DNA from: Adlercreutzia mucosicola DSM 19490
GTDB taxonomy: Bacteria > Actinomycetota > Coriobacteriia > Coriobacteriales > Eggerthellaceae
Reading direction: 5' to 3'
Assembly (NCBI RefSeq): GCF_000422625.1
Contig: NZ_AUGK01000014.1
Location: 1 to 64,000 of the forward strand
DNA length: 64,000 bases
Positions within the stretch are counted from its first letter, which is position 1. The number at the start of each line of letters is the position of its first letter. The position numbers and the translations under genes are program-made. The notes under the pieces are model-generated. The model saw only the letters and a list, made by a program, of their open reading frames with translations. It was not told the origin of the DNA and did not search any database. Shown here piece by piece: positions 23,495 through 32,325 of this stretch.

Positions 23495-25843
23495 GCTCTC
23501 GCCCCAGCCCTCCGTCGCCGCCTCCAGCTCCGTGTCGTAGAGCACCCACACGCCGTCGTCCTCCCTCCTCGCGCGTATCGGGCTCCACTCGGCCTTCGCC
23601 GTCGTCCAGTTCTTCACGCCGGTGGCTGGCATCTTGCCGCCCTCGGCCTCGACAGCCTCCGCCACGCGCTCGGCGACCGCCTCGCGGGTCGGCCTCACGC
23701 CCTCGCGGGAGCACCGGTCGATGGCCTCCCGCATGGCGGCAACCTTCGCGGCGTGCCCCTTGGCGGCCCTCGCCTTGGTGGCCCTCGTGCCGCGCGCCTT
23801 CGCGTCGGCCAGGGCCTCCGGGCTCGTGTCCCCCTCGGCGAACAGGTCGGAGAGCGCGCCCGTGGCGTCCCGCACGTGGGCCGGGTGCTCGAACCACAGG
23901 TTCGCCGGCTCGAAGCGCGGGAACTCGCGCAGCGTGCCCTCCACCCGCCAGGCCGTCATGGCCCGCGCCCGCTCCCTGGCGGCGTGCACGGCCGCGAGGA
24001 GCGCGTCCTGGAGTCCCAGCGGGCGGCACAGCTCCTTGGCCGCCGCGACCATCTTGGCCTCGGCCACTTGGTCGTCCTGGGCCACCAGCCCCCGCCAGCC
24101 CTCCAGGCGCGGCTCGGCGTCCAGGAACCCGGCGCAGGCGCGGCAGGCGGCCGTCCCCTCGGCGGCGGCGCGGCACTCGTCGGTCAGATGCAGCTCGATC
24201 ATGTCCAGCAGGGCGTCCGGGTCGCGCGCGAACACGCCCGAGCCGCTGGCGCGGTCCATCGACCGCTTGCCGCCCTGCAGGCCCTTGCTGTGGTGGTGGC
24301 AGTACACGACCGCGCAGCCCAGCGCGTCGGCCACCTTGTCGAACTGGTTGCAGAAGGCCGCCATCTGGTCGGCCGAGTTCTCGTCGCCGGTGATGACCTT
24401 GTAGATGGGGTCGATCACCACGCAGATCGGCCGCGTCCTGAGGGCGCGGCGTATGAGCGCCGGCGCCAGCTCGTCCATGGGCTTCGACTTGCCGCGCAGG
24501 TTCCACACGTCGATGTCGGCCACGTGGGCCGGCTCGGCCCCCATGGCCCGGTACACGTCGCGGAAGCGGTGCAGGCAGCTCGCGCGGTCGAGCTCCAGGT
24601 TGACGTAGAGAACCCGGCCGCGGGCCTCCACCGGGAAGCCCATCCAGGGCACGCCCTCGGCCAGCGCCACGCACAGCTCGATGAGCGCGTAGGACTTGCC
24701 GGCCTTCGACGGGCCGGCCAGCAGCATCTTGTGCCCCTGCCGGAGCACCCCGCCGATCAGCGGCGGCGAGAGCTCCGGCAGGTCGTCCCACACGTCGGCC
24801 AGGCTCTCGGGGTCGGGCAGGTCGTCGGTCTGGGCGTCGTACCACTCCCGCCACTCGGCCCACGACTCGCAGCCCAGGCGCAGCCCCATGAGCCACTGCC
24901 TGCGGCCGCCCCGCATGACGCCGGGCATCCGCGACAGGCGGCTCGGGTTCTTGTTCTGGGTGTCCACCGCCAGGCCGTTCTCGCGGCAGATGCGGTAGAG
25001 CTCGTCCACGCGCCGGCGGTACTCGTCGTAGTCCTTCGCGTCCACGCGCACCACGGCGTGGGCGCTCTTGCCGCCCGACGACACGAGCGCGGTCACCGGC
25101 AGCCTCAGCTCCCTGATGATGGCCACCTGCTTGCCCACGGGCAGCGAGTCGGACTCCACCAGCGCGTGCCTGAACTCGGCCACGTTGTCGTTGCGGACGC
25201 CCCCGCCGTCCAGCGGGTTGAAGCGGATCCACGCGCCCGCATCGGGGTTCGGCCGCCCGATGGCGCTGTCCAGATCGCCGCCGTACTTCTCCAGCGCCTC
25301 CAGCAGCTCCCCGGCGGTGCGGTCGTGCGGCCCCTTGCCGGACGGCACCCAGCGGCCGTCCTTGTCCCAGGCGTCGGTGACGTAGCCCACCACCTCGCCG
25401 GGCTCGAACACGGCCTCCAGGTAGGCGGCCAGGTCGCGCCACCCCTCCCATGCGGCCCCGGGCTCCTCGATCTCGGCGCCCTCCACCCACGTGGGGTCCA
25501 CCACGCGGGGCTTGGCGGCGCCCGCGGCCGGCACGGAGGCGTCGTCCCACCCCAGCGCCTCGCCGAGGTCGCACGCCGGCTCCCAGCCCCGGTCGCGGGC
25601 GGCCTGCACCAGCGTGCCGCCGGTCACGGGGGCGCCGGCGGCGTTCGCGTCGGAGAACCCGTCCCACTTCCGCCGCAGCGTGCCCTTGTAGCGGGCCGCG
25701 TCGCGGGCGGCCCAGGAGTCCCACGCCTCGAAGGGCAGGCCCTCGTGCTTGAGGGCCATGCCGATCTCCACGAACTCCTGGTAAGCCAGGCCCGCCGGGT
25801 CTATCGACCCCAGCGCGTCCAGCAGCGCCTCCCTGTCCGTCAT
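23486..25843 (-). CDS. Phage primase-helicase (PriCT, AEP-like primase and RepA-type ATPase)
   Basis: 785 residues. Residues 1 to 90 resemble a PriCT domain. Residues about 200 to 320 contain FNPLDG and SGGKSAHAVVRVD, which recall the strand and sxH motifs of RepB/archaeo-eukaryotic-type primases. Walker A GPSKAGKS is at 377 to 384 and Walker B VVIDPIYK near 460, an AAA_25/RepA-like hexameric helicase. The C-terminal 130 residues are charged. It should start and unwind phage DNA replication; the iteron-like array lies at its 3' end. Confidence 0.85.
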   Translation of the reverse strand: MTDREALLDALGSIDPAGLAYQEFVEIGMALKHEGLPFEAWDSWAARDAARYKGTLRRKWDGFSDANAAGAPVTGGTLVQAARDRGWEPACDLGEALGWDDASVPAAGAAKPRVVDPTWVEGAEIEEPGAAWEGWRDLAAYLEAVFEPGEVVGYVTDAWDKDGRWVPSGKGPHDRTAGELLEALEKYGGDLDSAIGRPNPDAGAWIRFNPLDGGGVRNDNVAEFRHALVESDSLPVGKQVAIIRELRLPVTALVSSGGKSAHAVVRVDAKDYDEYRRRVDELYRICRENGLAVDTQNKNPSRLSRMPGVMRGGRRQWLMGLRLGCESWAEWREWYDAQTDDLPDPESLADVWDDLPELSPPLIGGVLRQGHKMLLAGPSKAGKSYALIELCVALAEGVPWMGFPVEARGRVLYVNLELDRASCLHRFRDVYRAMGAEPAHVADIDVWNLRGKSKPMDELAPALIRRALRTRPICVVIDPIYKVITGDENSADQMAAFCNQFDKVADALGCAVVYCHHHSKGLQGGKRSMDRASGSGVFARDPDALLDMIELHLTDECRAAAEGTAACRACAGFLDAEPRLEGWRGLVAQDDQVAEAKMVAAAKELCRPLGLQDALLAAVHAARERARAMTAWRVEGTLREFPRFEPANLWFEHPAHVRDATGALSDLFAEGDTSPEALADAKARGTRATKARAAKGHAAKVAAMREAIDRCSREGVRPTREAVAERVAEAVEAEGGKMPATGVKNWTTAKAEWSPIRARREDDGVWVLYDTELEAATEGWGESGV

Positions 25844-25855
25844 CTCATCGTCCTC

Positions 25856-26104
25856 TCACTCCTCGGCCCCCGATTCCCGCTCATATCTCTCGGGGTGCCG
25901 CCAATAGCGCCGCGAGCACAGCGGCGAGCAGAACACCGTGCGCTTGTCAACGGGGTCGTTGACGTGGACGAACGCCCCGCAGGTGCGGCAGCGCACCAGT
26001 TCGCACGTCAGGGGCTGCCCGTAGAAGCTCTGGGGCGGCTGCCCGGTCAGGGCCATGTGCGTCTCTGCCACGCAGTCCGAAAACTTGATGATGTACTCAC
26101 TCAC
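25856..26104 (-). CDS. Small zinc-finger-like phage protein
   Basis: 82 residues from a GTG at 26104 with TTGAGG upstream. Two Cys pairs, CRTCG and CSPLC, about 20 residues apart and followed by SRRYWRHPERY, form a zinc-knuckle-like domain. The N-terminal 30 residues are hydrophobic but without a clear membrane helix. It lies between replication genes; DNA or RNA binding is possible but not shown. Confidence 0.65.
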   Translation of the reverse strand: MSEYIIKFSDCVAETHMALTGQPPQSFYGQPLTCELVRCRTCGAFVHVNDPVDKRTVFCSPLCSRRYWRHPERYERESGAEE

Positions 26105-26429
26105 GGCCAGCCTCAAGCCACTCGCCCACGGTCCTGCACGGGATCCCGCACGCCTCGGCCACGGCCTTCTCAAGCCTCGCGCCCTCCGACTGCTCCCAGC
26201 CTTCGAGGAGGGCCACGCCGTCGTAAGAGAAGCCGCCAAACCGCCACCACGTCAGCTCGTTGATGCACGTGCGCATGGCCCGCTCGTGAGTCGCCGACGG
26301 CAGGACGATCTGGTGCGGGATGATGGCCGTATGGCCGGTATCGACTAGCGAACGCTGCGCCTCGCGAAACGCATCAAAGTTGCGGTTCTCGCGGCCCGTC
26401 ACGGGGCCGCTTATGTAGATGTGCGCCAT
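26097..26429 (-). CDS. DUF4406/nucleoside deoxyribosyltransferase-like protein
   Basis: 110 residues starting MAHIYISGPVTG, the signature start of the DUF4406 Rossmann-like family related to nucleoside 2-deoxyribosyltransferases. A GVALLEGWEQSEGARLE segment near residue 70 matches the conserved LPGWExSxGAxxE loop. The ATG at 26429 has GGAGG upstream. Common in phages, likely acting on nucleotides; catalysis has not been shown for the family. Confidence 0.8.
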   Translation of the reverse strand: MAHIYISGPVTGRENRNFDAFREAQRSLVDTGHTAIIPHQIVLPSATHERAMRTCINELTWWRFGGFSYDGVALLEGWEQSEGARLEKAVAEACGIPCRTVGEWLEAGRE

Positions 26430-26431
26430 GG

Positions 26432-26710
26432 CTACTCGCCTCCCTTCTCGGGACAAAGCGCCGCGCAGCAATCGGGATGGTAGTCGGGGCAATCGGCGTC
26501 GAAGCGGCGGTGGCCGAACCTGATCTGCCCCATCCATGCGCGCGGCTCGACCTTTCTGAGGTGCGCCGGGTTGCATGCTGCGGCCGTGCAGCCGGTCGTG
26601 AAACAGACGAACACCCTGCCGTCTTCGGCCACAGATGCGACGCGCCCGTAGTCTCCATCGCCGAACTCGTTGATGTGCACTACGTAGTCGCCCTTGGTGA
26701 ACTCGCTCAT
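26432..26710 (-). CDS. Cys-rich small phage protein
   Basis: 92 residues. The first half is beta-rich (KGDYVVHINEF, GRVASVAEDGRVFVCF), like a small SH3-type barrel. The second half has Cys residues at CTAAAC and CPDYHPDCCAALC, a dense cluster able to bind metal. It is coupled to the upstream gene (ATGA). No named family is recognised. Confidence 0.6.
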   Translation of the reverse strand: MSEFTKGDYVVHINEFGDGDYGRVASVAEDGRVFVCFTTGCTAAACNPAHLRKVEPRAWMGQIRFGHRRFDADCPDYHPDCCAALCPEKGGE

Positions 26711-27564
26711 TTCACACCATCCTTGCGGGCATCCAGCTCGCGCTGGCGGCGGAGCAGGTCGATGGTCTTGGCGGTCTCGCAACCCGGGGCGTTGTATCGC
26801 TGTGCGGGCGTCTTGCCGTCGATCTTTACGGGGCAGTCTCCGCACAGCACGCCGACGCAGCCCCAGTACTCGACTACTTCTTTCCGCACATCAATGTCGA
26901 TGCGCTCCTGGGTGTCGGGCGGGGTGTGGGTGAGCGCAGAGCATGAGACACAGGGCGACCACCTGTACTCGGAATATTCGACGTACGCCGTGGCGTTGTC
27001 TCTGTCCACGGACTTCACCGTTCCCTCGGTGCCGTCCAACAGGTACACCGTCTCGCCCTCCACGACGGGCAGCCCGTCGGCTCCCAGTACCTCGGGGGCG
27101 GGGCGCTTGACGCGCTGGCCGGGGCCGACCTCGCAGATGGTCTCGGGGGTCTCGTCGAGCAGGATTGCGGTGCCGTCCTCGCAAAACGCCATCTCACGCA
27201 GGATGGCCCCGCATTCGTCCGATCCGGCCACCTCTTCGCCGATCTGCACCGGCTCGCCGTCCTCGTAGCGCGGGCGCTGGATGAAGCAGCGTTCGAGCCA
27301 CTCGCCGAAGCCCTCTCCCTCGCGGAATTCGGGCCATCCGTTGGCCTTGGCCCAGATGGCGGCTCCCTGGAGCAGGGACAGCTCGCGGGCCTGGGCCAGC
27401 TCGGCGTCGATCCTGTCGGCGAGGCGATACGCCCAGGATGCACAGCCTGTCGTAGCGCACGACTCGTCTCCCGTCATGACGAGATGGCACATAGAGCACG
27501 GGCTGCTGTCAGCTTCGCGCAGCAACTCCGATGCGGTCATGCCCTTGGAGTTTTTCTCGATCAT
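26707..27564 (-). CDS. Cys-rich phage protein of unknown function
   Basis: 285 residues with about a dozen Cys. An N-terminal motif CSMCHLV..CATTGC looks like a zinc-binding site. A barrel-like section follows (VEGETVYLLDGTEGTVKSV), then CVSCSALTH, and CGDCPVKIDG near the end. The barrel segment resembles that in the next gene, so the two may share an ancestral domain. It belongs to the replication-block operon and its role is unknown. Confidence 0.6.
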   Translation of the reverse strand: MIEKNSKGMTASELLREADSSPCSMCHLVMTGDESCATTGCASWAYRLADRIDAELAQARELSLLQGAAIWAKANGWPEFREGEGFGEWLERCFIQRPRYEDGEPVQIGEEVAGSDECGAILREMAFCEDGTAILLDETPETICEVGPGQRVKRPAPEVLGADGLPVVEGETVYLLDGTEGTVKSVDRDNATAYVEYSEYRWSPCVSCSALTHTPPDTQERIDIDVRKEVVEYWGCVGVLCGDCPVKIDGKTPAQRYNAPGCETAKTIDLLRRQRELDARKDGVK

Positions 27565-27617
27565 AGGTTTCTCCTATATCGGGGGCCGCCCCCGGAGGGC
27601 GGCCCGTCGGTTGTCGT

Positions 27618-29267
27618 TTAGATCTGCAGCTGAGGCTGAGGCTGCGGCTGCCCCTCTTGGGGCGACCTCTTCGGCGGGACGTAGGTAGCAGGGTCCACGC
27701 CGCGTGGGGTTCGCCAGCCGTTCGAGCTGATGCGCGTGATCATCGCGCTGGCAGCCTCGAAGGGCCACTCCCCAACGCGGAGAAAGCCCCTGCCCTCCAG
27801 GAAGCGGATCTGCTTCGGGGTGGACAGCCCGGCCGCCTGGCGCTTCTTCAGCTTGTCAAGCAGCAGCGACGCCTTGCCGGCGCACTCGATGGAGTCCGGG
27901 AAGATGCCCCGCTTCTCCAGGGCCGCCAGCTGCGCCTCGCTCGCCGGCGCCATCTCCCACGCGAAGGAGGGGACGTAGCCGGCCAGGTCGGCCTCGCCGA
28001 TGCTCACCTCGTACTGCAGCGGGTCCACCAGCTTGCGCCGGCGGGTGCGCATCTCCTTGAGCTCCTTCTGCAGGGACTCCTCGCGCTGGGCCACCACGTC
28101 GGCCGACGCGGCCCGCTCCACGTCCCCCAGCTCCGCCGGCGCCCCGGCCGCGGCCAGCCGCCCGGTCATGGCCTCGGCCACCTCGGGCGTGGAGGCCACC
28201 AGGTGGGCCGGCCGGCACAGGTCGTGGCGCTCGGTGTGCCACAGGAAGTCGAGCAGCAGCAGGTGGTCCTTGCCGGTCTCCGGCGAAAGGCGCGTGCCGC
28301 GCCCGACCATCTGCTGGTAGAGCCCGTTGGAGCGCGTGGGCCGCAGGACGATCACGCAGTCCACCGCCGGGCAGTCCCAGCCCTCGGTGAGCAGCATCGA
28401 GTTGCACAGCACCTGGTAGCGCCCGGCCTCGAAGTCGGCCAGCACCTCGGCGCGGTCCCCGCTCTCGCCGTTGACCTCGGCGGCGCGGAAGCCCCGCTGC
28501 TCCAGGATCGCGCGGAACTTCTTCGAGGTGGCCACGAGCGGCAGGAACACCACCGTGCGGCGACCCATGCAGCCCGCCGCGGCCATCTCGTCGGCGATCT
28601 GCCACAGGTACGGGTCGAGCGCGGTGCCGAGGTCCCCGGCCGAGAAGTCCCCGGCCGACTGGCGCACGGCCGACAGGTCGATGGACAGCGGCACCGTCTG
28701 CGCCCTGATGGGGCACAGGTAGCCGTCCCGGATGGCCTCGGGCAGCGTGTACTCGTAGGCCAGAGAGTCGAAGACCGTGCCCAGGTCGCGGCGGTCGGAC
28801 CGGTCGGGCGTGGCGGTCACGCCCAGAACGTCGGCCCCGGGGAACCAGTCCAGCACCGCTCCGTAGCTGTCCGACACGGCGTGGTGCGCCTCGTCGATGA
28901 CCACGGCGTCGAACCAGTCGTGGGGGAACCGCGCCAGGCGGCTCTCGCGCATCATCGACTGGACGGAGCCCACGGTCACGCGGAACCACTCGCCGGCCGA
29001 CGTGCGCTCCGCCTTCTCCACCGAGCAGCCGAGCCCCGTGGCGGCCATGATCTTGTCGGCGGCCTGGTCCAGGAGCTCGCCCCGGTGCGCCAGCACGAGG
29101 ACGCGGCCGCCGGCGTCCACCACCCGCTTGGCCACGTTGGCGAACACCACGGTCTTGCCGCAGCCGGTGGGCAGGACCAGCAGCGTGCGCCGCCGGCCCT
29201 GCTCCCACTCGTCCAGCACGGCATCGACCGCGGCGGCCTGGTAGGGCCGCAGGGCCATGCCGGCCAC
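27618..29267 (-). CDS. SF2 DEAH-box helicase
   Basis: 549 residues from a GTG at 29267; a GGAGC site lies eight bases upstream, and an ATG three codons later is an alternative. Motif I LPTGCGKT (about 31 to 38), motif II VVIDEAHH, motif III GVTATPDR, and motif VI QQMVGRGTR are all present, as in Rad25/UvsW-like phage helicases. The C-terminal 120 residues hold repeated helical segments (LEKRGIFP, KRQAAGLSTPKQIRFLEGRG). Likely acts in replication restart or branch migration together with the recombination genes. Confidence 0.9.
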   Translation of the reverse strand: MAGMALRPYQAAAVDAVLDEWEQGRRRTLLVLPTGCGKTVVFANVAKRVVDAGGRVLVLAHRGELLDQAADKIMAATGLGCSVEKAERTSAGEWFRVTVGSVQSMMRESRLARFPHDWFDAVVIDEAHHAVSDSYGAVLDWFPGADVLGVTATPDRSDRRDLGTVFDSLAYEYTLPEAIRDGYLCPIRAQTVPLSIDLSAVRQSAGDFSAGDLGTALDPYLWQIADEMAAAGCMGRRTVVFLPLVATSKKFRAILEQRGFRAAEVNGESGDRAEVLADFEAGRYQVLCNSMLLTEGWDCPAVDCVIVLRPTRSNGLYQQMVGRGTRLSPETGKDHLLLLDFLWHTERHDLCRPAHLVASTPEVAEAMTGRLAAAGAPAELGDVERAASADVVAQREESLQKELKEMRTRRRKLVDPLQYEVSIGEADLAGYVPSFAWEMAPASEAQLAALEKRGIFPDSIECAGKASLLLDKLKKRQAAGLSTPKQIRFLEGRGFLRVGEWPFEAASAMITRISSNGWRTPRGVDPATYVPPKRSPQEGQPQPQPQLQI

Positions 29268-29268
29268 G

Positions 29269-29802
29269 CTACACGCTCCAGGACTGGTGCGGCGCGGCCG
29301 GCTGAGGCGGCAGGGGCATCGCCGTCTGCTGCGGCGCCTGCGGGGCCATGGCCTCGGCGATGCGAGGGTCCCCCGGCGCCAGGAACTCCTCGACCTCGTT
29401 GGCCTCGCCCTTCGAGCCGTCCTTCTTGGTGTACTCGCGCACCTTGAGCTTGAGGTAGCCGCCCTTGCCCTCAACCTCGTTCCACGCGACCCGCACGCTC
29501 CCGTCCTCGCTCTTCGGGAAGCCCAGGCTCTCGAAGAACCTGGCCACCCGCCACAGCACCTTGGTGTTGAGCATCAGCCGCTCGTGGACCGCGCCGGACG
29601 TCCCGTCGGGGCCGACCACCGAGAGCGTCAGGTGGGCTCGGGGACAGGGCGCCATCTTCGCCGACCCCTCGAACCGCTCCTTCTCGAACTTGTCCACCCC
29701 GAAGGCGTAGATGCCGGCGGGGAGCAGCTGGAATGCGCCGTCGCCGGACGCCTCCCCCATGTCCCAGTCCAGCGCCTCGCCGATGTTGGTCTCGTCTGCC
29801 AT
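29269..29802 (-). CDS. DUF669-like phage single-strand-binding/recombination partner
   Basis: 177 residues. The beta-rich core includes LPAGIYAFGVDKFEKERF and ERLMLNTKVLWRVARFFESLG, typical of DUF669, found beside phage recombinase ATPases. The last 25 residues are Pro/Gln-rich and end in a W, like a flexible SSB tail. It lies next to the Sak4-like gene, supporting a role as its ssDNA-binding partner (inference). Confidence 0.75.
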   Translation of the reverse strand: MADETNIGEALDWDMGEASGDGAFQLLPAGIYAFGVDKFEKERFEGSAKMAPCPRAHLTLSVVGPDGTSGAVHERLMLNTKVLWRVARFFESLGFPKSEDGSVRVAWNEVEGKGGYLKLKVREYTKKDGSKGEANEVEEFLAPGDPRIAEAMAPQAPQQTAMPLPPQPAAPHQSWSV

Positions 29803-29817
29803 GTTGGCTCCTCTCTG

Positions 29818-30939
29818 CTAGTCGAACGGGACCGGCTCGGCGTCGGCCCGCATATTGTCGATGTGCTCCCTGAACGCCGGCCAGTTCGCGGCCACGAAGC
29901 CGTCCAGGTAGTCGGCAGGGTAGCTCTCCGCCGGGGTGTCGGCTGTGAAGTTCCCGAGCATGACCGAGGCGGCCATGACCTCCTCGCAGCTGTAGCCATC
30001 GGAGGCGCACAGCTGCGCCACGCGGTCCCACTGGGGCGGCATCTTGGCCGCGGCGGCCGCGGGACCGGTCCCCGCCGGGGCGACCGTGGGGCCGCCGGCC
30101 CCGCAGGTGATCGTCTGGCCGGGCCCGGCCGTCACGGGCGCCGATGCGGCGCTTGGCAACGGATTTTGCTGGCAAGCGGTCTTGGCAACGTTTTCTGTTG
30201 CCAAGACGCCCTGGCGCATGTCGGACACGTGGGGAGCGATGGCCTCGAACCCCAGCGGCGACTCGTCGGGCAGGCCCCAGCGGTTCTTCGCGTCCCAGCA
30301 GGGGTGGTGGCTGGCGTACATGACTCGCTTGCCGCCGCGGGCCTTGCCCTTGGCGCCGAAGCCCTCGCCCACCTTCTCCACGATGGTCTTGTAGGTGAGG
30401 AAGAGCACCGCGTCGGCCCACTCCTTGACGAGCGGGGCGGTCTTCTTCTGCAGCTTCAGCTCCCAGCGGTCGTAGGCCGCCGCCTCGTCGGGCTGCTCGA
30501 ACTTCCGCATGGCCGCGTGGGCCGCGAGCACCACGTTCACGCCCGCCCCGGCCGCCTCGGTCAGCTTGTCCAGCAGCCGACCGAACTCCTCGGCAAGCTC
30601 GGTGTATCCCTTGCCGTAGCCCGGCGTCTCGATGGAGGCCCACCTGTTCTTCGCGCACAGGTGCTCGGCGCACAGGCGCTCGGCCCAGTCGGCGGTGTCG
30701 ATCACGAGCGTGGCGCACGGGCGCTCGGCAGCCACGGCATCCACGGCCGACAGCAGCGCGGCCCACGACCTCGGGGCCTCGACGCGGGCGACGTCCATGT
30801 GGGCGCTGCCGCCCTCCACGTCGACGAACAGCGGGTCGGGGAACCGGGCGGCCAGCGTTGTCTTGCCGATTCCCTCGGGGCCGTACACGACCACCTTCTG
30901 CGCCTTGGGGACGATGCCCCGGGTGATGTTGAGCGCCAT
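29818..30939 (-). CDS. Sak4-like RecA-fold ATPase (AAA_24)
   Basis: 373 residues. Walker A GPEGIGKT at 20 to 27, and a Walker B-like ATLVIDTADW near 80. The core ends about residue 235, followed by a Gly/Ala/Pro linker and a small helical domain. AAA_24/Sak4 proteins are phage single-strand annealing or exchange recombinases that work with an SSB. It adjoins the DUF669 gene and an SMC-like ATPase. Confidence 0.83.
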   Translation of the reverse strand: MALNITRGIVPKAQKVVVYGPEGIGKTTLAARFPDPLFVDVEGGSAHMDVARVEAPRSWAALLSAVDAVAAERPCATLVIDTADWAERLCAEHLCAKNRWASIETPGYGKGYTELAEEFGRLLDKLTEAAGAGVNVVLAAHAAMRKFEQPDEAAAYDRWELKLQKKTAPLVKEWADAVLFLTYKTIVEKVGEGFGAKGKARGGKRVMYASHHPCWDAKNRWGLPDESPLGFEAIAPHVSDMRQGVLATENVAKTACQQNPLPSAASAPVTAGPGQTITCGAGGPTVAPAGTGPAAAAAKMPPQWDRVAQLCASDGYSCEEVMAASVMLGNFTADTPAESYPADYLDGFVAANWPAFREHIDNMRADAEPVPFD

Positions 30940-32325
30940 CTAGATCACCCACTTCCCGGTCGAGCCGTACTCCCGCAGGGCCTCCAGGCGCTCGGCGGTC
31001 GGCTCGTCCGGATCGGGCTCCGGCGCGGCCGCCGCCCCGGCCTCCGGCTCCTCGCCCCGGGCGTAGCTCGTGCCGTCCTCGATGATGATCTGGCAGGTGT
31101 CGTCGGACGCCACGCGGGTGCCGATGACCTGGAGCCCCTCGGAGGCGGCCCACTCGCCGAACTCTGCGAGCGTGCCCGGGTCCATCTGCTCCAGCTTGTC
31201 CACGAGCACGAAGCCGCACTCGGGCTTCACGGCGCGCGCGATGGCGGCGGACACCTTCAGCTGGTCGCTGCCGCTCATGCCGTCCCAGCGGCGCCCATTG
31301 TAGACGAGCTCGCCGGACTCCACCGACAGGCCCGGCAGGGGCAGGTCGGCGCCCTCCAGGAGAGCCATCTTCGCGGACCGGGCGGCCTCCACCGCCTCCG
31401 TCAGGGCGTCGTACTCGCACTTCAGCCCGTCGGCCTCCGCCAGCGCGTCGGCGCGCCGGCGGTTGTCGCGCACCTTGGCGTTCACGGCGTCGATCTCCGC
31501 GATGTCCGCCTCGATGGCGTCGGTGGCCTCGTCCACCAGCTGCTCCGCCGTCTTCGCGGCCAGGGCCGCGGTGTCGGACGCCTCCTGGAGATCCATCACC
31601 ATCGCGTTGCGGCGGGACTCGAGGTCGGCCATCTGCTCGTCGATGCGCACGAGGTCGGCGGCCAGCGCCTCTGCCCTGCGCGACGCCTCGGCTGCCTCCA
31701 TGCGCTTGCGCTGGTTCTCGGCGTTTCGGGCCAGGATGTCGGTCTGGCGCTGCACGAGGTCGGCGGCGCTCACCGGCTCGGCGGGCGCGTCGGGCCACAT
31801 CTGCATCTCCTCGGCCAGGGCGCGCTTCTGGCGCTCCTGCTGGCCCACCAGGGTGCGCTTGTCGTAGGCGGCGCGCTCCTCGGCCTCCAGGCGGCACAGC
31901 TCCTCGCCCACGCCGATGACCTCCAGGAGCGTCCGCGCCTTCTCGGCGGCGCTCGACTCCATGAACTTCGGCAGGTCGAGCGCGAACTGTCCGACGAAGG
32001 AGTTCAGCAGCTGCTGGCCGCCCCGGCGGCCCTCCCGGTCGATGACCTTGAGCGCCGAGTTCCTCCCCGCCCGCTCCACTACCAGGCCGTTGGACAGCTC
32101 GACCCTCAGGCGCGGGTCGAGCACCGAGCCGTCGCGGTGCGGCTCGCTCGGGCGGTAGCGCTCGCCGCCGAGCGCCCAGGCTATGGCGTCCAGCACCGTG
32201 GTCTTGCCCTGGCCGTTGCGGCCGCCGATGACGGTGAGCCCGTCGGGCGCGGGCTCCAGGGCCACGGCTTTGACTCGCTTGACGTTCTCGGCCTCCAGGG
32301 CCGTGATCTTCACCTTGCTACTCAT
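30940..32325 (-). CDS. SMC/SbcC-like ATPase
   Basis: 461 residues. Walker A IGGRNGQGKTT (33 to 43) is followed by two coiled-coil blocks, about 135 to 250 and 260 to 330, too short for full SbcC arms. The C-terminal head has MSGSDQLKVSAAIA in place of the SGGQ signature and GFVLVDKLEQMDP in place of the usual Walker B LDE, so the catalytic Glu seems absent. No SbcD nuclease partner is nearby. The ATG at 32325 has AGGAGG upstream. Confidence 0.8.
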   Translation of the reverse strand: MSSKVKITALEAENVKRVKAVALEPAPDGLTVIGGRNGQGKTTVLDAIAWALGGERYRPSEPHRDGSVLDPRLRVELSNGLVVERAGRNSALKVIDREGRRGGQQLLNSFVGQFALDLPKFMESSAAEKARTLLEVIGVGEELCRLEAEERAAYDKRTLVGQQERQKRALAEEMQMWPDAPAEPVSAADLVQRQTDILARNAENQRKRMEAAEASRRAEALAADLVRIDEQMADLESRRNAMVMDLQEASDTAALAAKTAEQLVDEATDAIEADIAEIDAVNAKVRDNRRRADALAEADGLKCEYDALTEAVEAARSAKMALLEGADLPLPGLSVESGELVYNGRRWDGMSGSDQLKVSAAIARAVKPECGFVLVDKLEQMDPGTLAEFGEWAASEGLQVIGTRVASDDTCQIIIEDGTSYARGEEPEAGAAAAPEPDPDEPTAERLEALREYGSTGKWVI

